This document shows, piece after piece, positions 47,330 through 60,224 of a DNA stretch of 64,000 nucleotides. Below the pieces are notes generated by a model. It had not been told where the DNA came from. It made no database searches and worked only from the letters and a program-made list of their open reading frames with translations. Made by a program: the position numbers and the translations under genes. The DNA comes from Girardinichthys multiradiatus (lineage: Eukaryota > Chordata > Actinopteri > Cyprinodontiformes > Goodeidae). Within the stretch, counting starts at the first letter, position 1. Each line of letters begins with the position of its first letter. The stretch is from contig NC_061795.1 of assembly GCF_021462225.1 (NCBI RefSeq), positions 46,898,880-46,962,879 of the forward strand. Reading direction: 5' to 3'.

Positions 47330-47906
47330 TGTGTAACCAATGATGAATCTCCATGACAACAACAGATTGCTACATTTGCATAGACAACATTAAAGCATGG
47401 AGCCACCCTGCCATGTTTCAAAGGTTCAGGGTGGTGGTGTTGATGTAACGGTGTCGGAGATATTCTGTAGGCACCTTTGTACCAAGTGTGCATAAACACC
47501 ACAGGCTGAGTACTGTTGCCAACACTATCCATCCCATAGGGTACTCATCTTCTAATGGCTACCTCCAACACAATACTGCACCATTTCACAAATCAGCCGT
47601 CATCTCAAACATTTGCCTTGAAGATAACAATTTGTTCAATATCCTACAATGCCCTCCACAGTCAGATCTCAGTCCAATAGAGTATCTGTGTATTGTGGTG
47701 ATACAGGAGATACACATGATGTATGTACAGCAGACAAATCTGCAACAATCGTATGGTGTAATCATGTTCACAGACCAAAATCTCTGAGGAATGTTTCTGG
47801 CACCTTGTAGAATATTCTCATGACATTGAAGCAGTTCTGAAGCCACAAAGGGGGTCTTACCCAGTATTAGCGATGTGTACCTAATAAAGTGGCCGGTAAG
47901 TGTATG
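47330..47906 (+). mobile_element. Tc1-type relic, 3' half
   Basis: Begins at the first catalytic Asp block (caatgatgaatctcc). It continues through ggttcagggtggtggtgttg, the PHQ-type block caacacaatactgcacc, and cagatctcagtccaatagagtatctg (the SPDLNPIE region). It ends with the inverted repeat gtgtacctaataaagtggcc at about 47878-47900. Same family as 7311-8372. The left half is absent. Confidence 0.8.
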
Positions 47907-49329
47907 TAACATTTATGAAGCAATACAAATCTATTGGGTTTGCAACCTCAGTGGACATAAACTATATTGTCATTTCCTACTATCAGCTAAAATTAAGGTA
48001 AATGATTGACAGAGTTCTGTTGTTAGGACAACTTCAGATTTTTCAGTGAACAAATACTGGTGCATATTTGGTGAAAATGTTCCCAACAATCCAAGCATTT
48101 AGATGTCATTATCTGGAGAGAAGACAACCCATACTGCAGCGATTCCAAGACTATAAACGGTGTTTATGGTATGACATCCTCTGTTTATATTGCTTTATGC
48201 GGGCGGAAGTCTGTTAATGATTGAAAGAGGAGTTGCCTTAGGAATATAATGAACATTAAAAAGAGGTCAGCGGTGACTCTTATGTCTACCTACAGCCCTG
48301 GAGAAACCAAAGGGGAATAATCCAGAAGACAACGGACTGTACAAAGCTGGTCCTGGTGACTAAATGAGTTAATGCCTTCTCATCCTCCGTCAAATGACTG
48401 CACTTCTACCTCTCATGGCATATGATTTAAAACTTTGCAGTCTAACAAATAAATATTTTATGTTTTAAGCAGCCAACATCCAATGAAATTCAATGAATTT
48501 AGTCTAATTTATGGGTAGTACTCTTTATAAGGGCTTGGTAAGGACATTACTTTATCTAACCCAGTTCTGTTTTTTTATGCATTTCTCTTTAGCTCCTACA
48601 ACTTTTGCAACCACCCATTTTCTTTAGAAATTGAGGAAAAACAAACCGTTTCATGACCAAAAGGCTGTGATATGGTTGCATGAAACATATCATGGCATTT
48701 TATGGCCATCTATTCAGCTTCAAATCTCAGTGTGTATTCAGTCTTATTTATTTGTGATGTCACTCACCAAATCAGCTGCACATTTCAGAAATGTTGCCAT
48801 TTCATCCAGCTGTTATATAAACATGACCGCCTTTATCATCTCCTCTTTATAATCACATGATTGTTGCCACTATATTTGCTAATTAAATGCTTCGTTGTCA
48901 ATTTCTTACAGACAATATTTTTTTCCCTTCCAAGAACTCCAAAAAGCATTCTCCTATTTCTAAGATCTCCAACTCTTATATGTTCAAAGGTCCAGATTCA
49001 GACTACAAACAAAATCTGTAATCACCAACACCAGAAACACTAAACTAGTTTTCTATTAGATGAGTTTTACAGTCAGCACCGGTTTGAAACTAGGCCTGGC
49101 CCAGTCACTGGTACCGAATTATACCAAGCCAAAACCACAAAACAACTTATTTCTAAGGTTTAAAATCCTTAAAATGAGATGCCAAGATAGGTTGCTCTGC
49201 TGGTCTGCTGGCTGAGCTTCAGGTGCTCACTGACTTTAAGTGTAAAAATATAAACTTCACAAGAAATAAAATTAAATAAAAGACAAATGGAAAGTATGTA
49301 AAGCTATTTTTTATTATCTAAAGAAAAAG
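47907..49329. other. gnao1 intron 2, nothing recognised
   Basis: No supported feature across 1.4 kb. Confidence 0.5.
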
Positions 49330-49880
49330 AAAAAAAGTTTTTAATGGTGTCTCTCAGGGGTCAGTATTAGAACCACCTCTCTTTGTTCTTTAGGCTAATA
49401 ATGTTGACACATGCTGATGACTCAGTTATGTACCGTTTAGTATCTACACCCAGTCTGGCTCTCACTCAGACACAGTTGGCTTTTAATCCTGTACAATCAC
49501 ACTTTTGCTACTTGTTTTAAACTCAGAAAAAACTAAACTCATGCAAAAATTCAATTTCACTTATGCATGAATGAACCTGTATAAATCATTGTAGCTTTAA
49601 TAATCATTATGATGTATAGATTAGGCAGTGGTAATACTATTTGTTACATTTCTGCTTCTAAAAGAAAGCAGTCGAGGAAAACCTCCCTACATTTCTAGAG
49701 TTCTGCTGGAGCACTGTCTGAGTCACTCTTCAATGAGATGATAATGAGTTATTGTGACTCTGACGGTATCACCTCATTAAGCGAGAAGCTGTGTTGCAAG
49801 TTGTACAGAGTCAACATCAGACCACAGCTAAAAGCACATTTAAAGAATCTATTACCTAAAAACAAAATGAACTCAGTTAA
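49330..49880 (+). mobile_element. LINE reverse-transcriptase relic
   Basis: A frame reads NGVSQGSVLEPPLFVL, the G-PQGS-LGP-LF motif, followed closely by HADDSVMYRL, the catalytic ADD motif in another frame. Then come a LNSEKTKLM remnant near 49520 and a decayed CDS-ITSLS-KLCCKLYRVNI stretch near 49755-49820. Deletions between blocks make it non-functional. Confidence 0.7.
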
Positions 49881-51654
49881 AACCAACAGCATCTGTGATC
49901 GACACAATTCTTGTACAGAGTGGAAATGGACGGCTCACATCCCCTCACTGGGATCAGACACACAGCTGTGACACACCATTAAATCTAATCCACTGGCGTG
50001 AGTGGCTTCTTCACATACAGAGACACCCACTGCCAAGGTGCTGGGAATAACACCATAATTCCCACCGGAAATGTTAAGGACATCCCTTTCAAACATCTAT
50101 GACTAAATATTTGAGGGAAAAATGTCTATTAGTTAGGTAACAAAATTATTTATACTTATTGTCCTCCACAAGCATCCAAAGCAACACAGTAATTTTAACA
50201 CTCAGGAACTTCTTTCTGTGTAGATTTAGGGAAGCCACTGGGAACACTCATCATTCAATCAGCACCAGTGATGCTGAGATGACCACTAGCAGCTGTGAAA
50301 CAGGTTCATCTAGGGCCACCAAGTCATGAATAGAGAAATGTGTCACATTATGACCACAGCCAAAGCCCATTAAGGGCTAAAACATTCCACGTCATCACAC
50401 AGCATCTGAAAAATTACGCAGCATAGGAGGGTGAAGGAAAACCGTCTGTCACGACTGAATTACCGATCACAAAGGGTGGAAGGGTGGCCCAGCATGTCAC
50501 TGATGCAGCAGAGCCATGTGCATCTGGCTTTCACGAGAAACTCCAGTAAATCCTGTTGGTTTATTATGGGATTACTGCACTGATACAGTAACTACAAAAA
50601 TACTGGGAAAGGGAAAGCATGCCAAGGATCCAGAAAGATCTCCACTAAGTAGCACAGGTAAGTCCCTACAGAAATATCATTAAGTACATCATCATGATAC
50701 CATAGGAGATATAATTACCAGGCAGCTTTAATTAAGACACTCAAACAGGTGAAGGTTCAGTCTCTGCAGAAGTAAATCAGAAGCACTGGGTTGGTTTTAA
50801 ATCAGAACTTACCCCTGATCAGTGAGGACAGCTTAACACCTCAAGATGAGAGGAAAAATCCAGTTATTACAGACTCTCTAAGTCCGACCACACCTAAGCT
50901 GTTTTTTTTTTTTGTTGCATGGTTCTACATGGCTTCCAAACGTCCAAACTTTTCCTGACTCAGATTGGATCTGGATTTCTGCTGATTACTTTAACAACTC
51001 TCTGCACATCTGAATACAAAGCATTTCTGCTTACAAACTCACAGGGTACTTTGGTTTTATTATCTGTATACTCCACAAACCATCAAACAACACAGCTGTG
51101 GGTGGCTTCTGATCTAGCTGTGTAATAAAGGGCGTTTTCACAGTTTTGCACCTTTTTAGGCATCTGAACAAAATAAAATAAGCTCTATTTTAAAGTCTGT
51201 AGTCTCGAGGCATCATGATGATAGAGAGAAAAGAAAGACGGAAGGGAAATGTGGGTTAGCTGCAATCAATATCCTTATCGCTATATTCAGCAATATCCCA
51301 ACGTCATGTTTTCATCTTATTGCCTAACCCTAGCAGTCAAGAAGTCAATTATCCCTTTTTGTGATTTTTAATTGTGTGCGCATTTATCCATAATACAAAT
51401 CAAGACACAGATAGCTCAAATGTTAAACTCAAGTTGTAAAACCAGCATAAATTGTGTAATTTAAACAGAAATCAGTGTAAAAAGTACTTAATTTTTAGAA
51501 ATTCTCGTGTATATTATAAAGAAAAGATAACAAGGCATGAAGTCTGGAAAAAAGTCTGAAACTGTTTTAATGAAAAGAAAAAAAATGAAAAAGACTGTAA
51601 ACTGTTACTGGAACCAAACATTTTTCTGATATTTTTTTCCCCTGCTTCGTCAAA
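49881..51654. other. gnao1 intron 2, nothing recognised
   Basis: About 1.8 kb without a supported feature. Confidence 0.5.
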
Positions 51655-51885
51655 ATAGTGGTCCCTCATGTCATTCCCCAAAGGCCGATGTCCTGCATAT
51701 TTTACATTTTCCCCTGGTTTGGCCCACCAGCATCAAATGAATGGGTCATTACCAGGCCTCTGCAGAACTTTATAACATGCTGAGGAGGTAACAGTCATCA
51801 AAATTAGCTGTGCTGGTCTAAAACATGCAGGACATTGGCCTTTGAGGGCTGGAGTTGGACACCACCAGCAGTATGGAAAACAATG
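51655..51885. mobile_element. hAT-like MITE
   Basis: A roughly 230-bp palindromic element: caaaggccgatgtcctgcat near 51679 is mirrored by atgcaggacattggcctttg near 51823, with further matching ends outside. The ggcctttgagggctggagttgg end resembles an abundant teleost non-autonomous hAT-like family. No coding capacity. Confidence 0.65.
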
Positions 51886-52539
51886 TTGTTTTCTGAAGTG
51901 GTTTGTTAAAGATAATTGGGTCCGGAGCAACGGGTCTGGAAAAGCTGACAGATTTCACTACATCTAGAAAAGAGTTCATAAACCTCGTCCATATAACTGG
52001 GGGTATTAGCAGCCTTCCTGCCTGTGGAACAAAGCTACCTACCAGTCAGATCAACTAACCGTTCAATCACAAGCAGGCATGATTTTATCATCTGTACTAG
52101 AGATGAACACATCAGTCCACCAGTGTTCAGAATGAGCCAGTTTTTGATTGATCTACTCTTATTGGGGACCTGAAGGTCAAATTCTGAAGAATATTTTTCT
52201 ATGAATGAATCAACCAAGAGTAAGTACTGTGATGCAGTGTTTTTTAATAAAGAAAATCCTGATCAAACATTGAACCGGCTGCATTATCACTTTGCTAAAC
52301 ATGGAGGAAAGCTGGACACTTTCTTCTAAACAGCAGATAATGAAAAACTGCAGCTCTGTCAAAGTTCTCAAGGTGTTTAACATGTGGCAGGAAGGTTAGA
52401 AACTGCTCCTTTGCACTGCAAAATCAATGAACAAGCAACATTCAGAAGATGACGTGGGGAAATTACAGGACCTCAGAAAAGGAGACTTGGATTCAGGACT
52501 TCGTCAGGAGAGGTTTTTTTCCTGAACACTCCTTAAACC
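51886..52539. other. gnao1 intron 2, nothing recognised
   Basis: No supported feature. Confidence 0.5.
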
Positions 52540-53470
52540 TTAAACCTTTTTACATTTTGCCACATTACAACCACAAACTTTAATGTATTTTAATGGAGTA
52601 AATATGTTGTGTATTAATATTCACCCTTCCCTCTTTACTCTGATATCTTAATGTAATCCTTAAGTGCATCAAACTACCTTCAAAAGCCCATTAAGTAGTA
52701 AACATTACTGTGTAATTTTATCTCAACATAAATGAAACTGTTCTTTTTCTGGCCTCAGAGGTTTGTTAAAAACATTACAGAACAAACAGAACCATGAAGA
52801 TCAAGGAACACAGCAGACAAGTCAGAGAGAGGGTTGTGGTTTAAAAGCAACAGCCAAGAGGCCACTGGTAACCTTACAGAAGCTGCAAAGATCCACAGTT
52901 CAGGTGGGAGAATCTGTTGTCATGTCAAATATAACATAGAAAATAAAATAGAGCTCCAAACATCTGACCATTGTTAAAGAATTTAATACCATTGTTGTAA
53001 AGAAGTCACATTTAAAATTGTCCGCTAGTACCAAAGGGGCACATCATCTGCATAGTGAGACATGAGGGTGGAAGGATCATGCTGTGGGAATGCTTTTTCA
53101 AGCAGAGACAGGGATATTGGTTGAAGTTGAGGGGAATATGGATGGAGTTACAGTAAATACAAGACAATCATGCAGAAGACTTGAGACTGAGGTGGAGGTT
53201 CATCTTCTAGTAGAACAACCCCAGGCATACAACCAGTTCCACAATGGAATAATTTAGATTAAAGCATATTCATGTCAGTCTAGTCAAAGTCCAGACCTAA
53301 GACCTTGACTCAAGGGGGCTGAATACAAATGCACACAACACTATCATTGTCCCACAACTTTACAATTACAATTGTGCTGGTTTTTAGGTCCCAACAAAAT
53401 CTGTGGTTGTAAAATAACAAAATGTGGTAAAGTTCATGTAGTATGAATACTTTTGAAAACTACTGTGTCA
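52540..53470 (+). mobile_element. Tc1-type relic
   Basis: The left side carries ttttgccacattacaaccac and tgttgtgtattaatattcaccc, and the right side ends tttgtggttgtaaaataac to gtatgaatacttttgaaaac, matching inverted-repeat regions. Between them are transposase traces: gagggtggaaggatcatgctg, agaacaaccccaggca (second Asp region) and agtctagtcaaagtccagacc (the SPDLN region). Heavily decayed. Confidence 0.7.
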
Positions 53471-53971
53471 GATTCTGAAGAAAGTGGGCTTTTACCAAAT
53501 AGGGGCCAAATGATTCACCCACCAAGATGAAAGAGACAGGAAAAGGAAGGAGGCATTGCAGTGCGGTTCTATGAAACAAAAGCAGTTGAAATTGCAAAAC
53601 TGAGCTTTTGCAGTAGTTTGGTCTCCCAAGCACTGAAGGTTCAGCACAGCAGTGACAACACCTTGTGGTCTACATTAACTGAGCTCTTCCTCACTGAGCT
53701 GTTCTAGGATTTATTGATCAAACCAACTGAATTTCTACATATCCACACCCATCCGTGTGCCTCTTCCCACTCAGAGCAGTGTAAGTTTCAGTGACAATGT
53801 TCTGTGGAGTCAAAACAATTGACCTGCAGGCCATGAAGCTGCAGATGCAGATTCACTGAAGACTTGTACTGTGCATTTATAGATTAAAAACCATAGAAGG
53901 AGACAAAGAGGAAATGGAAGGATGAGGGGAACCTTTACAGAGTTATTGGACCATGATTATGGAGGACTTAC
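53471..53971. other. gnao1 intron 2 next to exon 2, nothing recognised
   Basis: Begins, in gene sense, with the GTAAGT donor at 53966-53971. No other feature. Confidence 0.6.
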
Positions 53972-54014
53972 TTCATCTGTTTGACGATGGTGCTTTTCCC
54001 TGACTCTCCGGCCC
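53972..54014 (-). CDS. gnao1: gnao1 exon 2 (P-loop, residues 40-54)
   Basis: The 43-nt exon completes G40 and encodes AGESGKSTIVKQM plus two bases of K54. GAGESGKST is the P-loop (G1 box) that holds the GTP phosphates. The acceptor reads ccctcag and the donor is a consensus GTAAGT (53966-53971). A 43-nt second exon is diagnostic of the Gi/o alpha family. It joins exon 1 in phase 1 and exon 3 in phase 2, and both joins preserve the frame. Confidence 0.97.
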
Positions 54015-54051
54015 CTGAGGGAGAAAGACAGAGGAAATCAGTGTAAACAGG

Positions 54052-54076
54052 GTGTGTGTGTGTGTGTGTGTGTGTG
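54052..54076. repeat. (TG)n tract in gnao1 intron 1
   Basis: About 12 TG units, starting 38 bp upstream of the exon 2 acceptor in gene sense. Confidence 0.97.
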
Positions 54077-55335
<1,259 letters not shown>

Positions 55336-55421
55336 AGCTTGTTGACGTCATGGCAGTAACAGTTAGTGTCCAACCGGTCCCAGTGGCGCAGCCTGGTGGT
55401 GCAAAGTTATACTGGTGCATC

Positions 55422-56450
55422 ACAATAAATTAGAATATCATTTCAAATGTTCAAGTATTTTAATGATTTGGTTTCAAAACGAAAATAATGCATTTCCCTG
55501 TTTGTTTGTGTGTGTGTGTCTTTATTTGTTTAGGGAAAGTGATAAGATTATAGCAAATCCAAACCCAATATTCAGTTTGTCTAAAAATTTGAATAAGACA
55601 TAACATGAATGAAATATTATTTTCGTGCAGAATGCTTGTTTTTAACTTTCATGGGGAATACTGCTGACATATTTGGCCAGCAGACAGGAGAATTAGCCAC
55701 AAAAGGTCACTCCTGGCTGTTCAGAGTGCCGTGTCCAACCATATTAATGGGAAGTTTAGTGGAAGGTAAAAACCTAGTAGAAAAATATGCAAAAGAGACT
55801 ATGGTAACTGCAGCCTCGAACAAAGCGAAATTGAAGCCAAGCCCATCTAGGAATTTAAGGCAGATACACAAGGCGTGGAACTGTGATTGTTCTCGTTTTG
55901 TTTGAAAGTAAATTTTTGCATTTCATTTGAAAATCAAGGTCCACAAGTCTGGAGGAAAGTGGAGAGGCACAGAATCCAAGTGATTAAAGTTCAGTGGTAA
56001 GTTTCCACGATCAGTGATGATTTGGGAAGCCATGTCATTTGCTATTCATTGTGTTTTATCAAGTCCATAGTTAGCACAGCTGTCTACCAGGAACTTTAGA
56101 CCATTTCATTCTTTCCTCTGCTGACAAGCTTTATGGAGATGCTGATTTCATTTTCCACCAGTACTTGGTACCTGTCCACTCTGCTAAAAGTGCCAATACC
56201 TGCTTTAATCACCATGGTAACACCAGCAAACTGTCTTGACCTAAACCCAGTGGAAAACCTCCAGGTGAATCTCAGTTATTTAGAATTTCTTTGAAAGTTG
56301 ATTTATTTCAGTAATTCAATAAATAGAATAGAGCTCATGTTCTATTGATTTATTCAACACCAAGTGAAATCTGTTTCCATCAACTTTAATTACGGCTTAT
56401 GAACTCAGGAAAACCCAAAAATCAATTTCTCAGAAAATCAAAGTATAACA
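55422..56450 (+). mobile_element. Tc1-type relic
   Basis: The left inverted-repeat region (cacaataaattagaatatca, 55422 on) and right region (aggaaaacccaaaaatcaat to tcagaaaatcaaag, 56405-56445) enclose transposase remnants: ggtccacaagtctggagg, gatttgggaagccatgtc, gacaagctttatggagatgc, ttccaccagtacttggtacc (second Asp region) and cttgacctaaacccagtgg (SPDLNP region). Many stops. The terminal sequence is related to, but distinct from, the intact element at 59948. Confidence 0.78.
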
Positions 56451-56800
56451 TCAGACTGATAGAAAAACAAATGACAACCTCCACTGGGAGTGTAAACCAC
56501 CAAAGGTCATTTCTAAAGAAATTGGCTGTTCACACCCTATTGTGCCCAAGCAATATAATGGAAAGTGAGTGGAAGGAAAAAGTGTGGTAGAAGAATATGC
56601 GCAAGCAAGAACTGTGATTTGTAACCCTGAATGTCCACCTGGAAATGTTTCACCACTTTATGGTTCTTTTTGCTGACAAGCTTTATGTAGATACTGATTT
56701 TACTTCCCAGTGGGATTTTGCACTTGCACACACTGTCAAAAGTACCTGCTTTAATGAGCATGCTATCGCTGTGTTTGATTGCAGAGGATGTTTTTCTAGG
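56451..56800 (+). mobile_element. Second Tc1-type relic of the same family
   Basis: Directly follows the first relic and repeats parts of it: gtcatttctaaagaaattggctgttcac, aatggaaagtgagtggaag (compare aatgggaagtttagtggaag at 55747), and gacaagctttatgtagatactgattttac (compare 56127). Blocks are missing between them. Confidence 0.7.
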
Positions 56801-57056
56801 AAGTGCCCTAGGCAAGCCCCTTCAACTACCTCACCCAAATCAATGAAATGCACACCTACTCCAAGGACACAGCTCATTCTGCAAAACAACTACAAAACAC
56901 AGATATAGTTAAAACATACAGCAAATGTTTTAACTATATAACAAATTGTTTAAAGCATCAGCAATCAACAGGGTCCAGCTTAACTATATTGTCCAGCATA
57001 TTGTACTTTTGACACTCTTAGGTGTAGAATAACAGCAATTTAAACTAGCTGTCATA
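56801..57056. other. gnao1 5' flank, nothing recognised
   Basis: No supported feature. Confidence 0.5.
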
Positions 57057-57739
57057 GTGTTTACTGCCGACCTGACCCACATGCAGAGACACCCAGAGAC
57101 ATCGTACACTTCTTATGATTAGGTTTATTATTTTACTAGCCCAGGAGGAGGAGAAACGGGACATCGGGGCTGGAAACCTACTGGCTGCGGGGAAAAAAAT
57201 CTGGTTAGAAACTGGACCTCAGACAATGATGTGCGGCTTACAGGTGAGAGCGGGGCGGTCCGCCAGGGAGGGGCGCAGAGCCTGGAGTGTGTGTGGACAC
57301 AGCCTGCCTAAGTCCACAGCGGCTGGAATGGTGGTGCCGAGCGGATGGCGCTGGGAGGGTGGACAGGGTTCGCTCAGCAGGATGGTCTCTCTGGAGGGTT
57401 TGCCAGCTGGTACGATCCAGGATTCAGGGGAGTGTTCCGACAGAGTCTCAGTGGTTCTGGTTAGATCAAGTCCGGTCGAGGAGTCAGCACCTGAAGGTTG
57501 CAGGACAAGGAGAAATTAGTGCAAGGGTACCCACAAAAAACAAGTCTTTTCTCTCAGGTAACACCAAATAATCAGAATGGCCAGGAAGCTGTACCGCAAG
57601 GGCAAAACGGTCAGGCAACGAAGTGCTGGCAACCCCTCCTCTTTACAGCTACACCTGTCCCTCTCCAGCTCCTCCAGGCAGCTTCACCTGGTGGTGAAGA
57701 AAAGTTAGCAGCAGGTAGATCACACCTCCAGATCCTGAC
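57057..57739. mobile_element. GC-rich insertion flanked by 13-bp direct repeats, unclassified
   Basis: The segment is clearly GC-richer than both sides. It is bracketed by actagctgtcata (57044-57056) and actagctgttata (57740-57752), 12 of 13 identical, as expected for a target-site duplication. Open frames inside (57115-57519, 57287-57571 and 57498-57776) overlap in different frames and show no domain. It could be a non-autonomous retroelement or a repeat family I do not recognise. No polymerase, integrase or tRNA-like head was seen. Confidence 0.5.
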
Positions 57740-57839
57740 ACTAGCTGTTATACTACCATCCTATGATCTTGTCTAATAGTTACTAAAAAGTCTGCTGGAG
57801 GTCTCAGTTACATTCCCATGAGAAGCAAGTCTAATTTCC

Positions 57840-58910
57840 CATCAGGGTTACCACATAAAATCTTGATACAGTAGAAATTGCTGCAGCTGAGAAGAGCCCA
57901 GATATGTTGTAACAGAAAACCTATCATTGTTACAGATCAGCTAAAAACAATATCAGGCACATTCACAAACCAGGCTAGAAAATCTCAGAAATCAACACAA
58001 ATGTTCCCAGCTAAAGAAATTCAAGAACAGATGAGAAACACAGTCATTTACATCTGTCAAGCTGGAAAGGGTTACAAAGCCCTTTCTTAGGTTTTGGGAG
58101 TCCAGGGAACATTATCCACAAATGTAGAAAACCTGGAACAGAGGAGAAACTTCCCAAGAGTGGCAGACCTACCAAAATTACTCCAAGAGCTTATTGACAA
58201 CTTATCCAGGAAGTCACAAAAGAACCCAGAACCACATCTGAAGTGCTGCTGGCCTTACTTGCCTCAGTTAAAGTCAGAGTTCATGATTCAACAATAAGAA
58301 AGACAGAGCAAAAATGGCCTCCATGGGAGACAAGTCAGAAGTGATAATTACCTAAAAACATCTTGATGATCCTGAAATCTTCTGAGGAAATATTCAGTGG
58401 ACTGATGAGACAAGAGTGAAACTTTTTGGATGGTGTGTGTCTCATTAAATTTGGGATAAAACTAATGCAGCATTTGAGCAAAAAGATCACACTGACGGTC
58501 AAACATGGAGGAGGTAATGGGATGGTTTGGGACTTCGTTGCTTCTTGAGGGTTTTGACAACCTCCTGTAATTGATAGGGCCATAAATTCAACAGAATATT
58601 GAATTATGCAGCAGGACAATGGTCCAAAGAATGCCAGGAAGTCCACTGCTGCCCAAAAGAAAGAAAATAGCACTTTTGGAGTGGCCTTGTCTATTTCCAG
58701 ATGTAAAATCAGATTGAGTTGCTATGGCATGACCATAAATGGAACGAATTAAAACAATTGTGTAAAGGGTGGGCCAGTATTCCTTCCCCCACAGTGATGT
58801 AAAAGACTTCCAGGAATCAAGAGTGGAACAACCAGTTATTAGGTTAGGGGAGCAATTACATTTTTTTACATAGGACCAGGTTGTTTTGGATAGCTTTTTT
58901 CCATACCTTT
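57840..58910 (+). mobile_element. Tc1-type relic
   Basis: A near-complete but broken copy. Traces in order: the HTH region (acctatcattgttacag), ctacttgcctcagttaaag near 58256, gatgatcctgaaatcttctgagg, gaccactgatgagac-type first Asp block (gtggactgatgagacaagag, 58396), catttgagcaaaaagatc, the second Asp block gcaggacaatggtccaaag (58611), tggagtggccttgtc and ttgctatggcatgacc. It ends with ccagttattaggttag and the inverted-repeat-like gagcaattacatttttttac (58847). Stops and deletions throughout. Positions 58241-58628 are duplicated at 63612-64000. Confidence 0.82.
58241..58628 (+). repeat. Duplicated segment, copy 1
   Basis: Matches 63612-64000 with two substitutions and one 1-base indel over about 388 bp. 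It lies inside the Tc1 relic at 57840-58910. Confidence 0.95.
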
Positions 58911-58959
58911 TTGTAGTACAGCTGTATATGCTGCTTCAACACTGGTTGTCATTTGTTTC

Positions 58960-59480
58960 TTAACATATATATGATCTCTCACATACAGCTACAGCCTTAA
59001 AATAGCTTTTGCAGTTGCTGACAATTTGTAATTCTGGAAACCTTTGCCTAAGTAATAACCTAATGTTAGCACTCTCTATTCTGATATGACTTATTGATAA
59101 TTCAGGCAGAACATATTTAGTATAATTCCAGTCCATTATACAGAAAACTTTTCTATTTTCAACAAAATATTCTGGGAACGTTACTTTATCAAATCCATTT
59201 CTAAGAATGCTTTTTAATCCCTTCCACATACCTTTAATACTGTTTTTAGTATAATTTACTATAATATTTCTTTTTAAAAATTCTAATGATATTAATAGGT
59301 TTACTTTTATATATTTTGCACTTGCTTTTTTTTTCTTTTGTTCTCTCTTTTATAAATTCTCTATGAAGGGTATTCTTACAGACGAAGTTGCTCTCTTGCT
59401 TTAAAAACCTATTTTTGAAATCAAAATGAACCTCTAGTGTTCCAGATGCATGCAGAGGTTTGTGCAGATATCTGAGCACA
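58960..59480 (-). mobile_element. Non-LTR retrotransposon relic, region before the RT
   Basis: Minus-strand frames at 59246-59479 and 58960-59229 read NTLHREFIKERTKEKKSKCK, KYYSKLYTKNSIKGMWKGLK and FDKVTFPEYFVENRK. They resemble the basic linker upstream of the reverse transcriptase in several non-LTR elements (a K/Y-rich run, then W-K-L-S-I-N). One stop and small shifts are present. It is AT-rich and a different family from the L2 and Rex1 copies. The clade is not determined. Confidence 0.6.
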
Positions 59481-59947
59481 GCTGGCAGAGCAGGTCAGAT
59501 GACACAGACAGGAAGCCGCCGTAGCATCTCTAACACTTTGCATGTTGTAATAAAATGTTAGAACTTCGATTTTAATATTTAACACCAGATTAAATCAACT
59601 CAGCGATGTACACAAACTACAACACAGTTTTGCAAGTAATGCACAAAAAAGTTATTTTAAAAACTGGCCTCAGACAACATGGAAATAATATTAGAGGGAG
59701 TTAAGTTTTAAAATTTTAAAATGCTGTGAGTAGGACTCCTAGCTGACACCTGGGACTAGGAGCCCTGCAACAATAAAATAAAATAAAATAAAAATAAGTA
59801 AAGTAGACAACATTTATTTGTACAATTTAATCCATTTTTTACATAAACCAATGTTCTTTTTATCTTTTAGTGAACCAGTATGATAAATAAATTATTTATT
59901 ATTATCTATTTATTATTTATTTTACTATCTGAAATATTCTCCATTTA
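59481..59947. other. gnao1 5' flank, nothing recognised
   Basis: Contains a short (AATAA)n run near 59770-59795 and AT-rich sequence up to the TA target of the intact Tc1 element. Confidence 0.55.
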
Positions 59948-60147
59948 CAGGTCCTTTTCAAAATATTAGCATATTGTGATAAAGTTCATTATTTTCCATA
60001 ATGTCATGATGAAAATTTAACATTCATATATTTTAGATTCATTGCACACTAACTGAAATATTTCAGGTCTTTTATTGTCTTAATACGGATGATTTTGGCA
60101 TACAGCTCATGAAAACCCAAAATTTCTATCTCACAAAATTAGCATAT
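59948..60147. repeat. Terminal inverted repeat, low-coordinate side
   Basis: The 200-bp arm pairs with 61358-61557. Transposase would bind and cleave at its outer end next to TA. Confidence 0.95.
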
Positions 60148-60224
60148 TTCATCCGACCAATAAAAGAAAAGTGTTTTTAATACAAAAAACATCAACCTTC
60201 AAATAATCATGTACAGTTATGCAC

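Noticed and set aside
57115..57776. Protein-coding gene in the GC-rich insertion
   Set aside because: Three overlapping frames in different phases, no domain or splice-site logic, and direct-repeat flanks that favour an inserted repeat.
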